Below are positions 1-10,800 of a stretch of 64,000 bases of DNA, piece after piece (position 1 is the first letter of the stretch; each line of letters starts with the position of its first letter). The position numbers were made by a program, and so were the translations under genes. The notes beneath the pieces are model-generated. The model was not told the origin of the DNA, searched no databases, and saw nothing but the letters and a program-made list of their open reading frames with translations. The stretch covers positions 10,664,001-10,728,000 of the forward strand of contig OU452201.1 in NCBI GenBank assembly GCA_911728435.2, in the 5' to 3' direction. This stretch comes from Apoderus coryli (taxonomy: Eukaryota > Arthropoda > Insecta > Coleoptera > Attelabidae).

Positions 1-411
1 GAACAGTCAAAAAAGATTACATTAATTTGGGGTAGGTACAGGATTTAGCTTGAACGACACGCGATATAAATTTACTATACATAGAGCGTTTATAAAAGGG
101 TTACAAATGGCAAAATTATAAAAAGTTGGCAACTGTCAAAAGTGACAGTATTTTTTTCTTGAAGTAGGTAGTTATACCTAATGTTCAGAATCTACAAATA
201 GCTAAAATAATATAGCATTCCATCTAAAAAAAATATGTTTTGTCGCCCCAAAACTTTCCCGACAATATATAATATAATCAGAAATATATGACCTGCGTAA
301 CGAAACATATTTTGGTAATAATTAATATTATTATTGTATTATTTTCATTATTTCCAATAAACTAACATAAGAAACTAAGTACTCCATTCAAAAATTAGAA
401 AAAAAATATTG

Positions 412-475
412 TCAGAGCTGGCTTTCGAACCCAGAACCCTCCGCATGCGAAGCGCACGCTCTATCAATGACGCCA
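412..475 (-). repeat. tRNA-Ala-like relic, probably a SINE head
   Basis: Read on the minus strand, this has a box A-like start (TGGCGTCATTGATAGAGCG), a loop with CGC in the anticodon position (TTCGCAT) and a box B (GGGTTCGAAAGCC), followed by an A/T-rich tail. The 5' half of the acceptor stem is not recognisable and the anticodon and T stems each have a mismatch, so it is probably not a working tRNA gene. A tRNA-derived SINE or tRNA pseudogene fits best. Confidence 0.6.
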
Positions 476-652
476 AAAACCCTTTATCAAATTAAGTACT
501 TTCTTATATTCTCATAATATGAATTATAGGTTCCAACTAGTTAACTGGTGAAATATTAAACGCAATTTTCTCGAGAATTATATGGGGGCAAATATCGAAA
601 GTAACCTATCGCTGTAAAGCAGATAAAAAATGCTTTAAAATAATGTATCACT

Positions 653-712
653 CGTACCTCAATTTTTTTAGCGCGTTCACAATATTTTGCTTGTGCGGGA
701 AAGTAAAATACG
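653..712 (-). repeat. Dispersed repeat A, partial inverted copy
   Basis: This is the reverse complement, with few differences, of the left end of the repeat at 12069-12345. It shares the blocks TTTTTTTAGCGCGTTCACAA and GCGGGAAAGTAAA. Only the terminal 60 bp or so is present. Confidence 0.7.
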
Positions 713-1421
713 AGTTTCATCGTTTCGTTTCATAAGTACTTCTTTCTAAAAAATTCAACAGTTTGACCACAATTTCTGGATCAAATAATGTAAATAACCC
801 TATAAAATAAAATTAGTAATTGATCAGTGGCACCTTGTAATGTCTTTCTTTAGGATTTGTTTACGTGAAAAATTATCATTTTCGCCTATATATGTATGGA
901 GGCGGTCTCTTCGCCGAGGAGGTAGTTATACCAAATTTGGGTAAAAGGCTTGTCATCTAAAACTGGAAGGTCACTACAAAAGAACTCTTTAGAACAGCAT
1001 CCGCTCACTCTATGTTAATATTCGTAGGCCTTTTATTTAAACATAAAAATGAGTAGGTTTTGAAATGTATTTAACAAATACATAGGTAATTATTACATAG
1101 AATTAATATTTTACATTGGTTTAATTGCTCTTCGGCTAGCTAGTTAACATGTTGTTTGTAATCTTAGAATACTTAGATAATTCTGTAATTAATATTGTAT
1201 CTACAAACATAATTAATTTAATTTATAATAATAATAGTTAATAAACTGCTTAGAGACCCCTGTTTGTGCTGAACATGCAGCTGTTTCTCAGTTATCCCTT
1301 GTTCATAAGTGAAAAAATAAAATTAAACCAGAGAACATGCGCACTCATCGAAACTCATTCTCCCTTCTCTATATCTCTGAATGAAACTGAGGCTAATATC
1401 ACAGCTAACATATATGTGTAT

Positions 1422-1860
1422 AGGGTTATTCTTTCGTAGTGATTGATCTGAACAACTGAATGTGATTATACTGAACTGAATATTTGACGAAACCGAAAGA
1501 TCATCTTTTTTGTGATTGTCTTTCACTTAACCTCGAAAACTTGTGAAAACCAAATCTGCTCTGAAAACTGGAAAATTATTTCTTCCATGATATTATTATC
1601 CATGTTTTAAACTTTTACAATTTATTGGTTTGATTCGAAATCATATTCCAATTATTATCTCTCAATATTCAATACTTTTAGAGGTTAACTGTCAACTGAA
1701 CGAACTAACCGGTACCTAGAGGTTGATCAGTTAGCGGGAAGGGGGGTAGGAATTTTAATCAGTTTGGTAGAAGTGACCGATGTCGAAAGAATACGCACAA
1801 TCGTGAATGAACTGACAATTTTCAGATTGTTCACGTAGTTCAGTACGAAAGAATAACCCT
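1422..1860. mobile_element. MITE with 17-bp TIRs (439 bp)
   Basis: AGGGTTATTCTTTCGTA at 1422-1438 is repeated inverted at 1844-1860. Both ends are flanked by TAT (1419-1421 and 1861-1863), a possible 3-bp target duplication. There is no transposase reading frame inside, so this is a non-autonomous DNA transposon of uncertain superfamily. Confidence 0.75.
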
Positions 1861-1958
1861 TATGTTACCTATCCCACATAATTTCAACTCAGTGATGTAG
1901 TAACTCATACTTCGCCGGGTTTATACAACATATACATAAGGTGATGCAGGTAACAAGC

Positions 1959-2499
1959 GTCTAGAGTCTGACCACAGGTCTGACTATGGACTTTTCAACC
2001 GATCAATCATACGCCACCATGAAAGTATTTTTGCAGTCAAAGAGGTTTTAATTGCAAAGCCGGTGGTATGTTTTTGAATTTAAATTCGAAAATAAAGTGG
2101 TTGTGCTATTACAGCTATTTATTAATATTGGTATTATTGTTATTAAAGTGTTATTATTAATTATTTTTTCTTCAAATGGCAGTAGTAAATAAAATTCTCA
2201 AACTCACGTTAAACAAAGCACTAATGCTTTAGAGTTTAGGCGTAAAAGTATTTTGTTATACTGTTTATACGGCAGTCAAATATTTTTAAAGCCTTGGCAT
2301 TAAATCTAAACCTGTAAAAGTAAATTAAGCCGGGTTTAGTCAAACATAATTGTTACACTTTGGATTCATTTTTTACTTTTACATAAAAACTTCCGCATTA
2401 TGTGCGCATTCTATTTCTAACTCATTTATTTTTAAATTTTCCGCGCTTAAAAGCGCACGTAGATTTGCCGGTTGAAAAGTCCACAGCCGGACTCTAGAC
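1959..2499. mobile_element. TIR element (541 bp), imperfect ends
   Basis: GTCTAGAGTC at 1959 is matched by GACTCTAGAC ending at 2499. A second matched inner block, GGACTTTTCAACCG, lies near 1990 and is inverted at about 2469-2482. I see no clear target duplication and no coding capacity. It is probably an old MITE, lying between two other TIR elements. Confidence 0.6.
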
Positions 2500-2530
2500 A
2501 ATTATATTCAGAATTCAGACATTCACGTTT

Positions 2531-4193
2531 TTTCTTATGCTCGTGGGCTCGTACCATAGAAATCTTATATTATATATGTACTCTAGAATGCTAAGTAAAT
2601 CCAGCCGAATACCAAAAAGTGTAACGGGTATGCAGAGTTTTCTCGAACTACGCATGCTCCTCAGTCACTTATTTTCAGTACAGAGCTGCCATATTTAAAA
2701 CTATTTTGTCGTTCGCCTTACAGAATTTATGCGACATATCTGTTTTATAAATAAATCCATATGTTGCGTCATACGAAACTGCTTGACAAAATCAAATAAT
2801 TCAATGTTATCGGTAAAATTGTAATACTGTTTAGTTTTCAGCAATATGAACGAAACATTTTTTTCCAAATCTTATTAAATTTAGGAGATTTCGCAACAGC
2901 GTCTATTTTCGCAAATGACATTTCTCGTAGTGGGAATATCTGTCAGAGTCGGCTTCACAACAATTCAGATAGGTTTTATAATTGAATTATGGGTTTATGC
3001 GTGGTATATTTTAATTGTTGATAGATATACCTATTTGTGATTAAAATTGTTTTTAATATTTGTTATTTTGGTTTGGTAGTTTGTTTATTTAACAAACAAT
3101 GAGGTGTATAGTGTTGTGGTGTAAAAATGAAAGTATCATTCCTGGTGTTAAATATTTTCAGTAAGTTATTGTTTCGGGTTTCTAACAGTCTCAGTTTGAG
3201 TCAATATGATACCATTGACATGATACTCATTTTTAGCTTGACAAAAAAAAGACATGATGTTTGGATGCGGGCATTGGGATCCTAGTACAGAAAATGTATG
3301 TGATGGGAATGTCATATGCAGTAAGCATTTCGCTGCAGAAGATATCATTTGTAGAGAAGACGGCAAGAGGATCACCCTCGTACCCGATGCAGTTCCCAAA
3401 CTTTTGTTGAAAAGAAGAGATTATGTAAATGAGAGTGGAAGTTAAATTCTTAATCGTTTGATATCAAGACACTGTTTACTTAAAAGCAGTCAGTCAAAAA
3501 TGCATGATATGTATGTCAAGAATATATTTCCTACGTTGTGTAGGTATACAAAGTTCGTTTGAATTCTGTTGTTAAACTGGAATATACTTAATTATAGAAT
3601 CCTCCATGAAATTGCTGAGAATAAAAGTTCTACCAACCATGTTTTGTCACAAAATACTATTGCGAGTAGTACGGATGATATGGAAGTGGTTTACATGGAC
3701 ACGGAAAATATTCGTGAAATCACTGTTTCTTGCACCCCTTCTTTGAAGGCTGCAGAGAGGTAAGAGGCCTAAGGTGGTTGTATAAACAAACAAATATTAT
3801 ATAATAATAAAATAAATAATTAGAATGCTCAAGTCCTTACGATATTTTCCAATATTAGAATTTTTACTTATTTCTCGTTTCTGCTTAGATTTATTATTAT
3901 TGGGTTGTACCTGTTAGACAATAAAGTATTTATATATTTAATGTAATTTTTTATTTCTTAAATTCCTTTATTCCATTTTTTTATTTGAATTACCAAATGG
4001 TAAAATTTAATTTTAAATATACCTATAACAGTAATATTACATTTAATCAAAGCCGGTCCTGTTGAAAAATAAGTGACTGGTGATCATGCGCATTATGGAC
4101 AGCTCTACACTTTTGGTTACATTTTTGTACTACGGGATTATCATTCTAGAGTATATATATAATATAAGATTTCTGTGGCTCGTACGTACTAAC
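2531..4193 (+). mobile_element. THAP-bearing DNA transposon, P-element-like, with ~150-bp TIRs
   Basis: Sequence at about 2531-2690 is repeated inverted at about 4050-4193. The best block is 33 bp with one mismatch, starting AGAAATCTTATATTATATA, and there is a second block around CAGTCACTTATTTT. The 9-bp repeat TTCACGTTT sits outside both ends (2522-2530 and 4194-4202) and can include an 8-bp target duplication of P-element size. Inside lies a broken THAP-domain gene in two exons. P-element transposases carry an N-terminal THAP domain, so this is probably an internally deleted P-like element. The outermost 20 bp of the ends match poorly. Confidence 0.7.
3100..3445 (+). pseudogene. THAP domain (C2CH zinc finger) gene, frameshifted
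   Basis: Exon 1 starts with ATG at 3100 and encodes MRCIVLWCKN, the first zinc pair (C-x4-C). It ends at a GTAAGT donor near 3159. Exon 2 begins after TTTTTAG at 3237 with KKRHDVWMRALG, the conserved Trp block of THAP domains. The frame must then shift by one base near 3278 to read DPSTENVCDGNVICSKHF, which holds the second zinc pair (C-x2-H). The domain ends with the typical AVP motif (LVPDAVPKLL). THAP domains bind DNA. A single missing base breaks this one. A possible GTAAAT donor lies at 3423, and a third exon may follow within 3569-3763, unproven. It lies inside the TIR element and is probably transposase-derived. Confidence 0.7.
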
Positions 4194-4202
4194 TTCACGT
4201 TT

Positions 4203-4831
4203 GAGTTTGCTGTTTGCTGAAGCGTTGAAGAATAATGGCCAAATGGCCATAATAATATAATAATCTCACAGGTGTTTATTTTTATTTACATTAATTATGT
4301 TATTGATTTACCGTCATTAAGTTTTAAATTACAAAATACCGAACGTTTTTTTGTAGGGAAATAGGTATGTGCGTTTTTCTAATATTGATCGTATTTTACT
4401 ACGATAAGTACGCAGTATAAATGTAAAGAACATCTGAAACAGAAGAAATTACTGGTTGAAATCTTGTAAGCCCAACAAAAGTATTAATGTCTTCTCTCTT
4501 CTCTGGATCGTATTAAATAAATATACTTAATAAAAACAGAAAAAATTATCTACACAAAATAAGGTACTATTCTGATTCTCAGAATTTCGATCGGTATTTT
4601 TTCGAATTAACACTTTTTTTAAGGAAAACAAAAAAATATACAAATATGTAATATCAAATATTCAACCCATGTGGGATAATTTAAATGATAACCTTATTGC
4701 TCAGGATTTGTTTTTATTGACTCTTGCGATAAGAAATTATAATTGTTCACTATATTTTATTACATTGATCATTGATACGTAGTTTTATTTAAGTATCTGT
4801 TCTTTTTTCAGTGTGAATTAATATCGTAGAA
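4203..4831 (+). promoter_or_regulatory. Upstream region and 5' UTR acceptor of Pfas
   Basis: AT-rich sequence with no coding exon. A pyrimidine-rich acceptor (TTTTTTCAG) ends at 4811, so an untranslated exon probably begins at 4812, twenty bases before the Pfas start codon. The upstream non-coding exon and the promoter were not located. Confidence 0.5.
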
Positions 4832-7800
4832 ATGGAAGAAGAAAGGTCTATACTAAAATTTTTTAAAACACCAGGATGCACATCTGCAAAAAAAGCTGAA
4901 ATTTTGTTTAAACTTCAACAAAAATGTACAAGTTTAATAGATTTGGAAACGGAGATTTGCTTTTTTGTGGAGCTAACTCAAACATTAACCAAAACTGAAA
5001 AAGATATGTTAAAATGGGTATTACAGGATCCATTGTATCCCGGAAATTTATTCGAGCAAGAACAACTGAAATCGGTTAACAACAAGATATTGGTTGAAGT
5101 AGGTCCAAGATTTAACTTTTCCACAGCAAATTCTACAAATGCAGTGTCAATTTGTCAAAATATAGGACTGAAGAAAATTGTTAGACTAGAGACATCGAGA
5201 AGGTATTTGCTGGTATTTAAAAATAAAACAAATATAACAGCCGATATTGAGAATGATCTGGTTGGTTTGTTACACGACCGCATGACTGAATGCAGATATA
5301 CCTCAGAAAACATTCCTAAAACTAGTTTTAATGAGAAACTGGTTAAGAGAGAAAATATTAGGGAAGTCGATATTTTAAGAAAAGGTGAAGATGCTTTAAA
5401 AGAGATTGATGCTGAGTTGGGTCTCGCTTTTGATGAATCGGACTTGAAATACTATACGAATTTATTTAAAAATGTCATGAAACGTAATCCAACTAATATA
5501 GAATGCTTTGATTTGGCCCAATCAAATAGTGAACACAGCCGGCATTGGTTTTTCAAAGGAAAAATGGTTATCGATGGAGTGGAGCACAAGCAGTCTCTTA
5601 TTGATATGATCATAGATACACAGAAAAATTCGAATCCCAACAATGTGATCAAATTTAGTGATAATAGCAGGTGAGTTGTTATTTATATCCCGGTATTAAT
5701 TAGGTTTTTAAGTTTAAAGCATGTGTGCTTAATCCACCAATATCAAATTTTCATAAGTGTCCAACTTCTACTTTCTGAGAAATTAACATTGGGTATAGGC
5801 ATGTTATATATATTTTTTATTATTTTGTTAGCAACAAATAGTATGAAAATCACTTGAGAAAAGATTGTCAACTATAGTCGATAACCTAATTATTTAATTC
5901 CATGCTCAGAAAATTAATTTGTAATATGAGGCTGTCAAAGTCTTGGTGACATAGACACAGTGATAGAAATTCCTGAGTTAAATGTTGAAATGAGTTTGTG
6001 ATTTGTGCCATATGACAAACGTAATGATATTTGAATGCCTGATAGAACCGTCAAAAATTTGTCTTTTTAATTATTTTTTTTTTAAAGACAAAGTTTAAGC
6101 TTTTATCGAACATACAACAATATACAACAATCATATTTAGATAATTAAAAAAATATACTTATATTTGGTATATTTATGGTATTTGAAAATATTATTAGAA
6201 TTAATTATTGATTACGTCACTTGTTTAATTTTGAATGATAAAAATAAGTTAATAATAACAAATCTGAGTTACTATTGTGTCATAAAAGATGTCTGAATAA
6301 TTTGCAATATCGATGGATTGGTATAACGATTCACTCAGTTGAGAAATACAATTAGTAACATTGAACAAAATATTATTGATAACTTTACATAAATATAATA
6401 TATTGTTTTTAATTTATTTCATTAGAAAACAAAATAAATTTGCGTAAATTATTTTTGTGTACCACAGGCTGTTTCACGTGGTATTTTTCCTATATATGTA
6501 GCAATGAAAGTATATAAAATATCTTACATAATTACTCGAATTAATAACAGGGATAAATGTGATAATAGAAGTAGATTTATGAAATTGTATACAGAAAAAT
6601 AAAGGACACATAGAATTAGTAACTTCAATCAAAGAGTTAGAACTTTAAACCATTATTCTGCTCTTGTCAAGGAGAGTATAAGTAAGTACGAAGAAGAAAG
6701 ACGGTAAGATTATGCCTTACCTGCGAGTGGAAGACGTTGATCCTCCAGACATGAAGGATCGAGTGAATTAATTCTAAGTATGAGCCGGTAAAGATTTTTA
6801 CCGTCGTGAGTAATATTCTATTTTATTCTTGTGCGTAAATATTTACTAAAAATTAATAAAATGGGAGCAGTTTATATAGACAAATTGACTGGTTTTCACT
6901 CAGTTTACGCATTTTGACTTTTATTGAATTGTTTATTCGCGGTGTCTATTGACCGAACAAATGATAATATACCATCCATCCACGAAGGAATAAACAATAT
7001 TATCACAGTTTATATACAGTTACTTCACCTCGTGTCGGTACCTTTGTTACCTCTGTCCTAAAAGCAATTCGCCGAATTCGCCGCCGCTTATACTTATAAT
7101 ATAGTATCTTATAGTATATATTATAGTAGCGGGCCAGAAATGTGACTGGGATTGCGACGAGTCGATGCCGTTTTTAGCGCCTACTGACCCTTCTTATCTA
7201 TAGTTATTATTATGGTGAGAAATAAGAAACGGAGTTTAGAAACTTTGGTGCTATACACAAAAATACTTTTTCATGTATTAAAATATGTTTATATGGCTAA
7301 TAATATATAATAAGGTTATGGTCGAAGTCAGAACACCATGCCGTTACGGCGAGGGTGGAGATCTATCGAACTTTTTCACATAATTTTTTTTTAATTTGTC
7401 AATTAACAATTAACTCAGAAAACAATCCAATAAAGACACGTTTCTTTTAACTAAACCATAAATAAACACGCCGTTTCTTCTTTTTTTACCTTTTTATGTC
7501 AGACCTGAGCTTAAGTGATGTTCAAAAGTTTATTCAATATGAAAATTTGGTTGAAGGCTAACAGTTTTCAATTTCCTACAGGAGTCTGAAATCTGGATGT
7601 ATGGTAAACTTATTTATAAAATATTATCATGCATATGAAGTAATCGCCCTACAAATTTGATGAAATTATTCTACACCTTTTGTTACAACCAGTCAGCGCC
7701 GTAATCACTAAAACACAACTATTTATATTATAATTTTTCGCAGTGCAATAAAAGGATATATTCACAGAAGTTTACGGCCAGCTGCTGCTGGTTCAGTATG

Positions 7801-10800
7801 CGAACTCCGGCAAGTCAACACCGAATCCCACTTAATCTTTACAGCAGAAACGCACAACTTCCCAACTGGGGTCGCACCCTTTAGTGGCGCTACCACTGGA
7901 ACTGGTGGTAGAATTAGGGATGTGCAAAGTGTTGGAAGGGGCGGTTATTGTATAGCAGGAACTGCTGGCTACTCGGTTAGTAAAATTCTCTAATAAGAAT
8001 AAACATTAGTTGTTAATTAAAATTACTCTGAATTCAAGAACATGTAAGGTGTGCCACAATGTTTCTTACATTGTTGGATTATAATATATATAAATATTTT
8101 TTGTAATGTTAATTTCTTACATACATCTATTTCACTTAAGGAATAAAAATTGGCTATCAGATTAAATTTTTGTTTATACCACTTATCTCAAAATGTGTAT
8201 AATCATTCACACCTCAATTTAGTTTTGTTCTCACTGGGTGGGATTAATTTTGAGTTCTATAACGATCGTGGTCCGCTAATGTCAGCGCGACAAAGAAAAG
8301 TGAGACTTGTAACGAGAAAATTTCACCTAGTACAATATAGGACTAATGTAATATTCCCGACAACAAACGTTTTTACTACTTTCAGTTAGGGAGCTGCTGC
8401 TCATAATAACAAATAGTAAATATAACAGTGACCTTTAGTACTGATTATTTGGCATTTTAGGTAGGAAACCTTCAAATACCTGGATATACATTGCCATGGG
8501 AAAACGAAACGTTTAAATATCCAAATAACTTTGCTTCGCCAGTAGAAATACTAGTAGAAGCTAGTAATGGTGCATCAGATTATGGTAACAAATTCGGTGA
8601 ACCTTTAATCGCAGGTTTCGTGAGGTCGTTTGGTCTGATAGATGGTAATGGAGAAAGAAAGGAGTGGATAAAGCCTATAATGTTTAGTGGAGGTAAGCTA
8701 TATTTCAATAATATATTATATCACACTTTCTAGTTTTAAAACTTCAGCTTATATAATTGTTGTACCATTTACGAACTGCTTTTTAGGTATTGGTACTATG
8801 GAAGCTGATATGACAGAAAAACTAAAACCAGAAGTAGGGCAACAAATTGTTAAAGTTGGTGGTCCGGTATACCGAATAGGTGTTGGAGGTGGTTCTGCTA
8901 GTTCAGTTGAAGTCCAGGGTGACAATAAAGAAGAATTGGATTTCAATGCCGTTCAAAGAGGTAAATAAATCAATCTGTTTTTGTTATATAAGTCAAAAGA
9001 AAATTATCTTGATAAATTTTTTCTTGCTATAGGTGATGCTGAGATGGAAAACAAATTAAATCGTGTTGTACGAGCCTGTTTAGAACTCGGTAAAAGGAAT
9101 CCAATTTTAAGTATCCATGATCAAGGTGCTGGTGGTAATGGCAACGTTCTAAAAGAATTAGTTGAACCAGTTGGAGGTGTAATCTATGCTAATCGATTTG
9201 AACTTGGAGATCCAACCATTAACGTTCTTGAATTATGGGGAGCTGAATATCAAGAAAACAATGCCTTGTTATGCAAAAAGGAAGATTTAGAACTGCTAAA
9301 AGCTATTTGTAAAAGAGAGAGGTAATTTTGCGACTTAATTAACCCTTAAAATTATTTGTCCTATCTTTAGTGTAAGTTTATAGTATTAATTGCATGAATT
9401 ATTTTGCAGATGCCCTATTAACGTGGTTGGGGAAGTAACTGGGTCCGGTTCCGTTGTGCTTGCAACTGACGAAAGTATGACCACGGTTCCATTTAATCTA
9501 AAGTTAGACCATGTTCTGGGTAAAATGCCACAGAAAGTATTCACATTAGAAAGAAAAACGCCAGTTCTGAAAGAATTATCTCTACCAGATGGAATATCAA
9601 TATTCAAATGTTTACAAAGAGTATTAAGACTGCCATCTGTAGCTAGTAAAAGGTATATATACAATTTTTTTCAGAGTCAGCTGATATTTATAAAGAACGG
9701 TAACAAGGCGTCAGGCAGAAAATTATATCCATCGAAGTTTAGAACTGGAATATAGACCTAAATGTCCATAAACGCTTCATAATTACAAAATTACAAAAAA
9801 AATCATATAATCGTCCTCTCCACGAGATTTATTTCAAAATATACATATAAAGGACATGTATGTTTTGAAATAAAACTTGTGAAGAGGATTTTATGTTTCC
9901 TTTATTTATTATATACCTATATACATGGGTTTTTTTTTTTTTTTTTGAAAGGGTCCGTACGACTTTAGTCCCCGGTTTCACTGCAGCCTCATGGGCTTAT
10001 TGTGAAAATCCCCGTATATTATGCCACCCAATCCAGCAGCCCTGTACCCTCCACTAACTTGTGGAGTTCAGTTATGTGTTGGGTGTCAATATCTGCTGGC
10101 GCAATCAGCGCATGCCCAAAAATAGCGTGTCGTCTTCCTATATACATGGGTTATTCACGCCATACAACACGGAATAGTGTGGCTAAACTATTTCATTACA
10201 ATGTATGTATATGAACTAACTTTAACTTTTTTTAATGTTGTAGGTATCTCACAAATAAAGTAGACAGATGTGTCACAGGGTTAGTAGCACAACAACAATG
10301 TGTTGGTCCTCTACATACACCATTAGCAGATGTTGCTGTTACTGCAATATCATATTTCGGTTATGTAAGTATTATTGGGGTCTTGAACGGTTAGAATGCG
10401 AACATATTTTTATTATATCGCCCAATTAACGCTATAATGCAAATAAAAGTCATTGTTCATTCGCTGGAGCCTATGCAAGACAGCAGTACAACAGTTGCTA
10501 TGGCACATCTAGTCTGGTCATAAGTATTAATTAATAAGAGATTCATGGGTTGAGTCACATTATTTCTTGATCCATATCGTAGTAAAAAAATGACCCTCTT
10601 TTCACGTAATTTTTTTTTTTTATTATTTTATTTATTTATTAGCAACATACAGATCTGACGATCCAATTACATGTTGAAATTTATCTAGTAACAATACACT
10701 AATAAAGCTAACATCAACAACATAAAGTAAACTAAAACAAAAAAAAAAAAAGAAATACAGAAAATCAAAAAGAGAAAAATACAATCAATAATAATTAATA

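Larger units (their letters stand above)
1..1421. other. Non-genic, repeat-bearing flank
   Basis: No coding exon is recognisable here; the longest open frames are short and resemble no family. The stretch holds a tRNA-Ala-like relic (412-475) and an inverted copy of a dispersed repeat (653-712), both listed separately. The rest is AT-rich sequence in which I see no structure. Confidence 0.6.

Noticed and set aside
1323..1526. 67-residue minus-strand frame
   Set aside because: It overlaps the left end of the 1422-1860 MITE and has no family resemblance.
3166..3399. Minus-strand frame over the THAP exon
   Set aside because: It is the antisense shadow of the THAP coding sequence and of its intron.
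8150..8389. 79-residue open frame on + strand
   Set aside because: It lies wholly in Pfas intron 2, resembles no family, and the flanking exons join cleanly without it.
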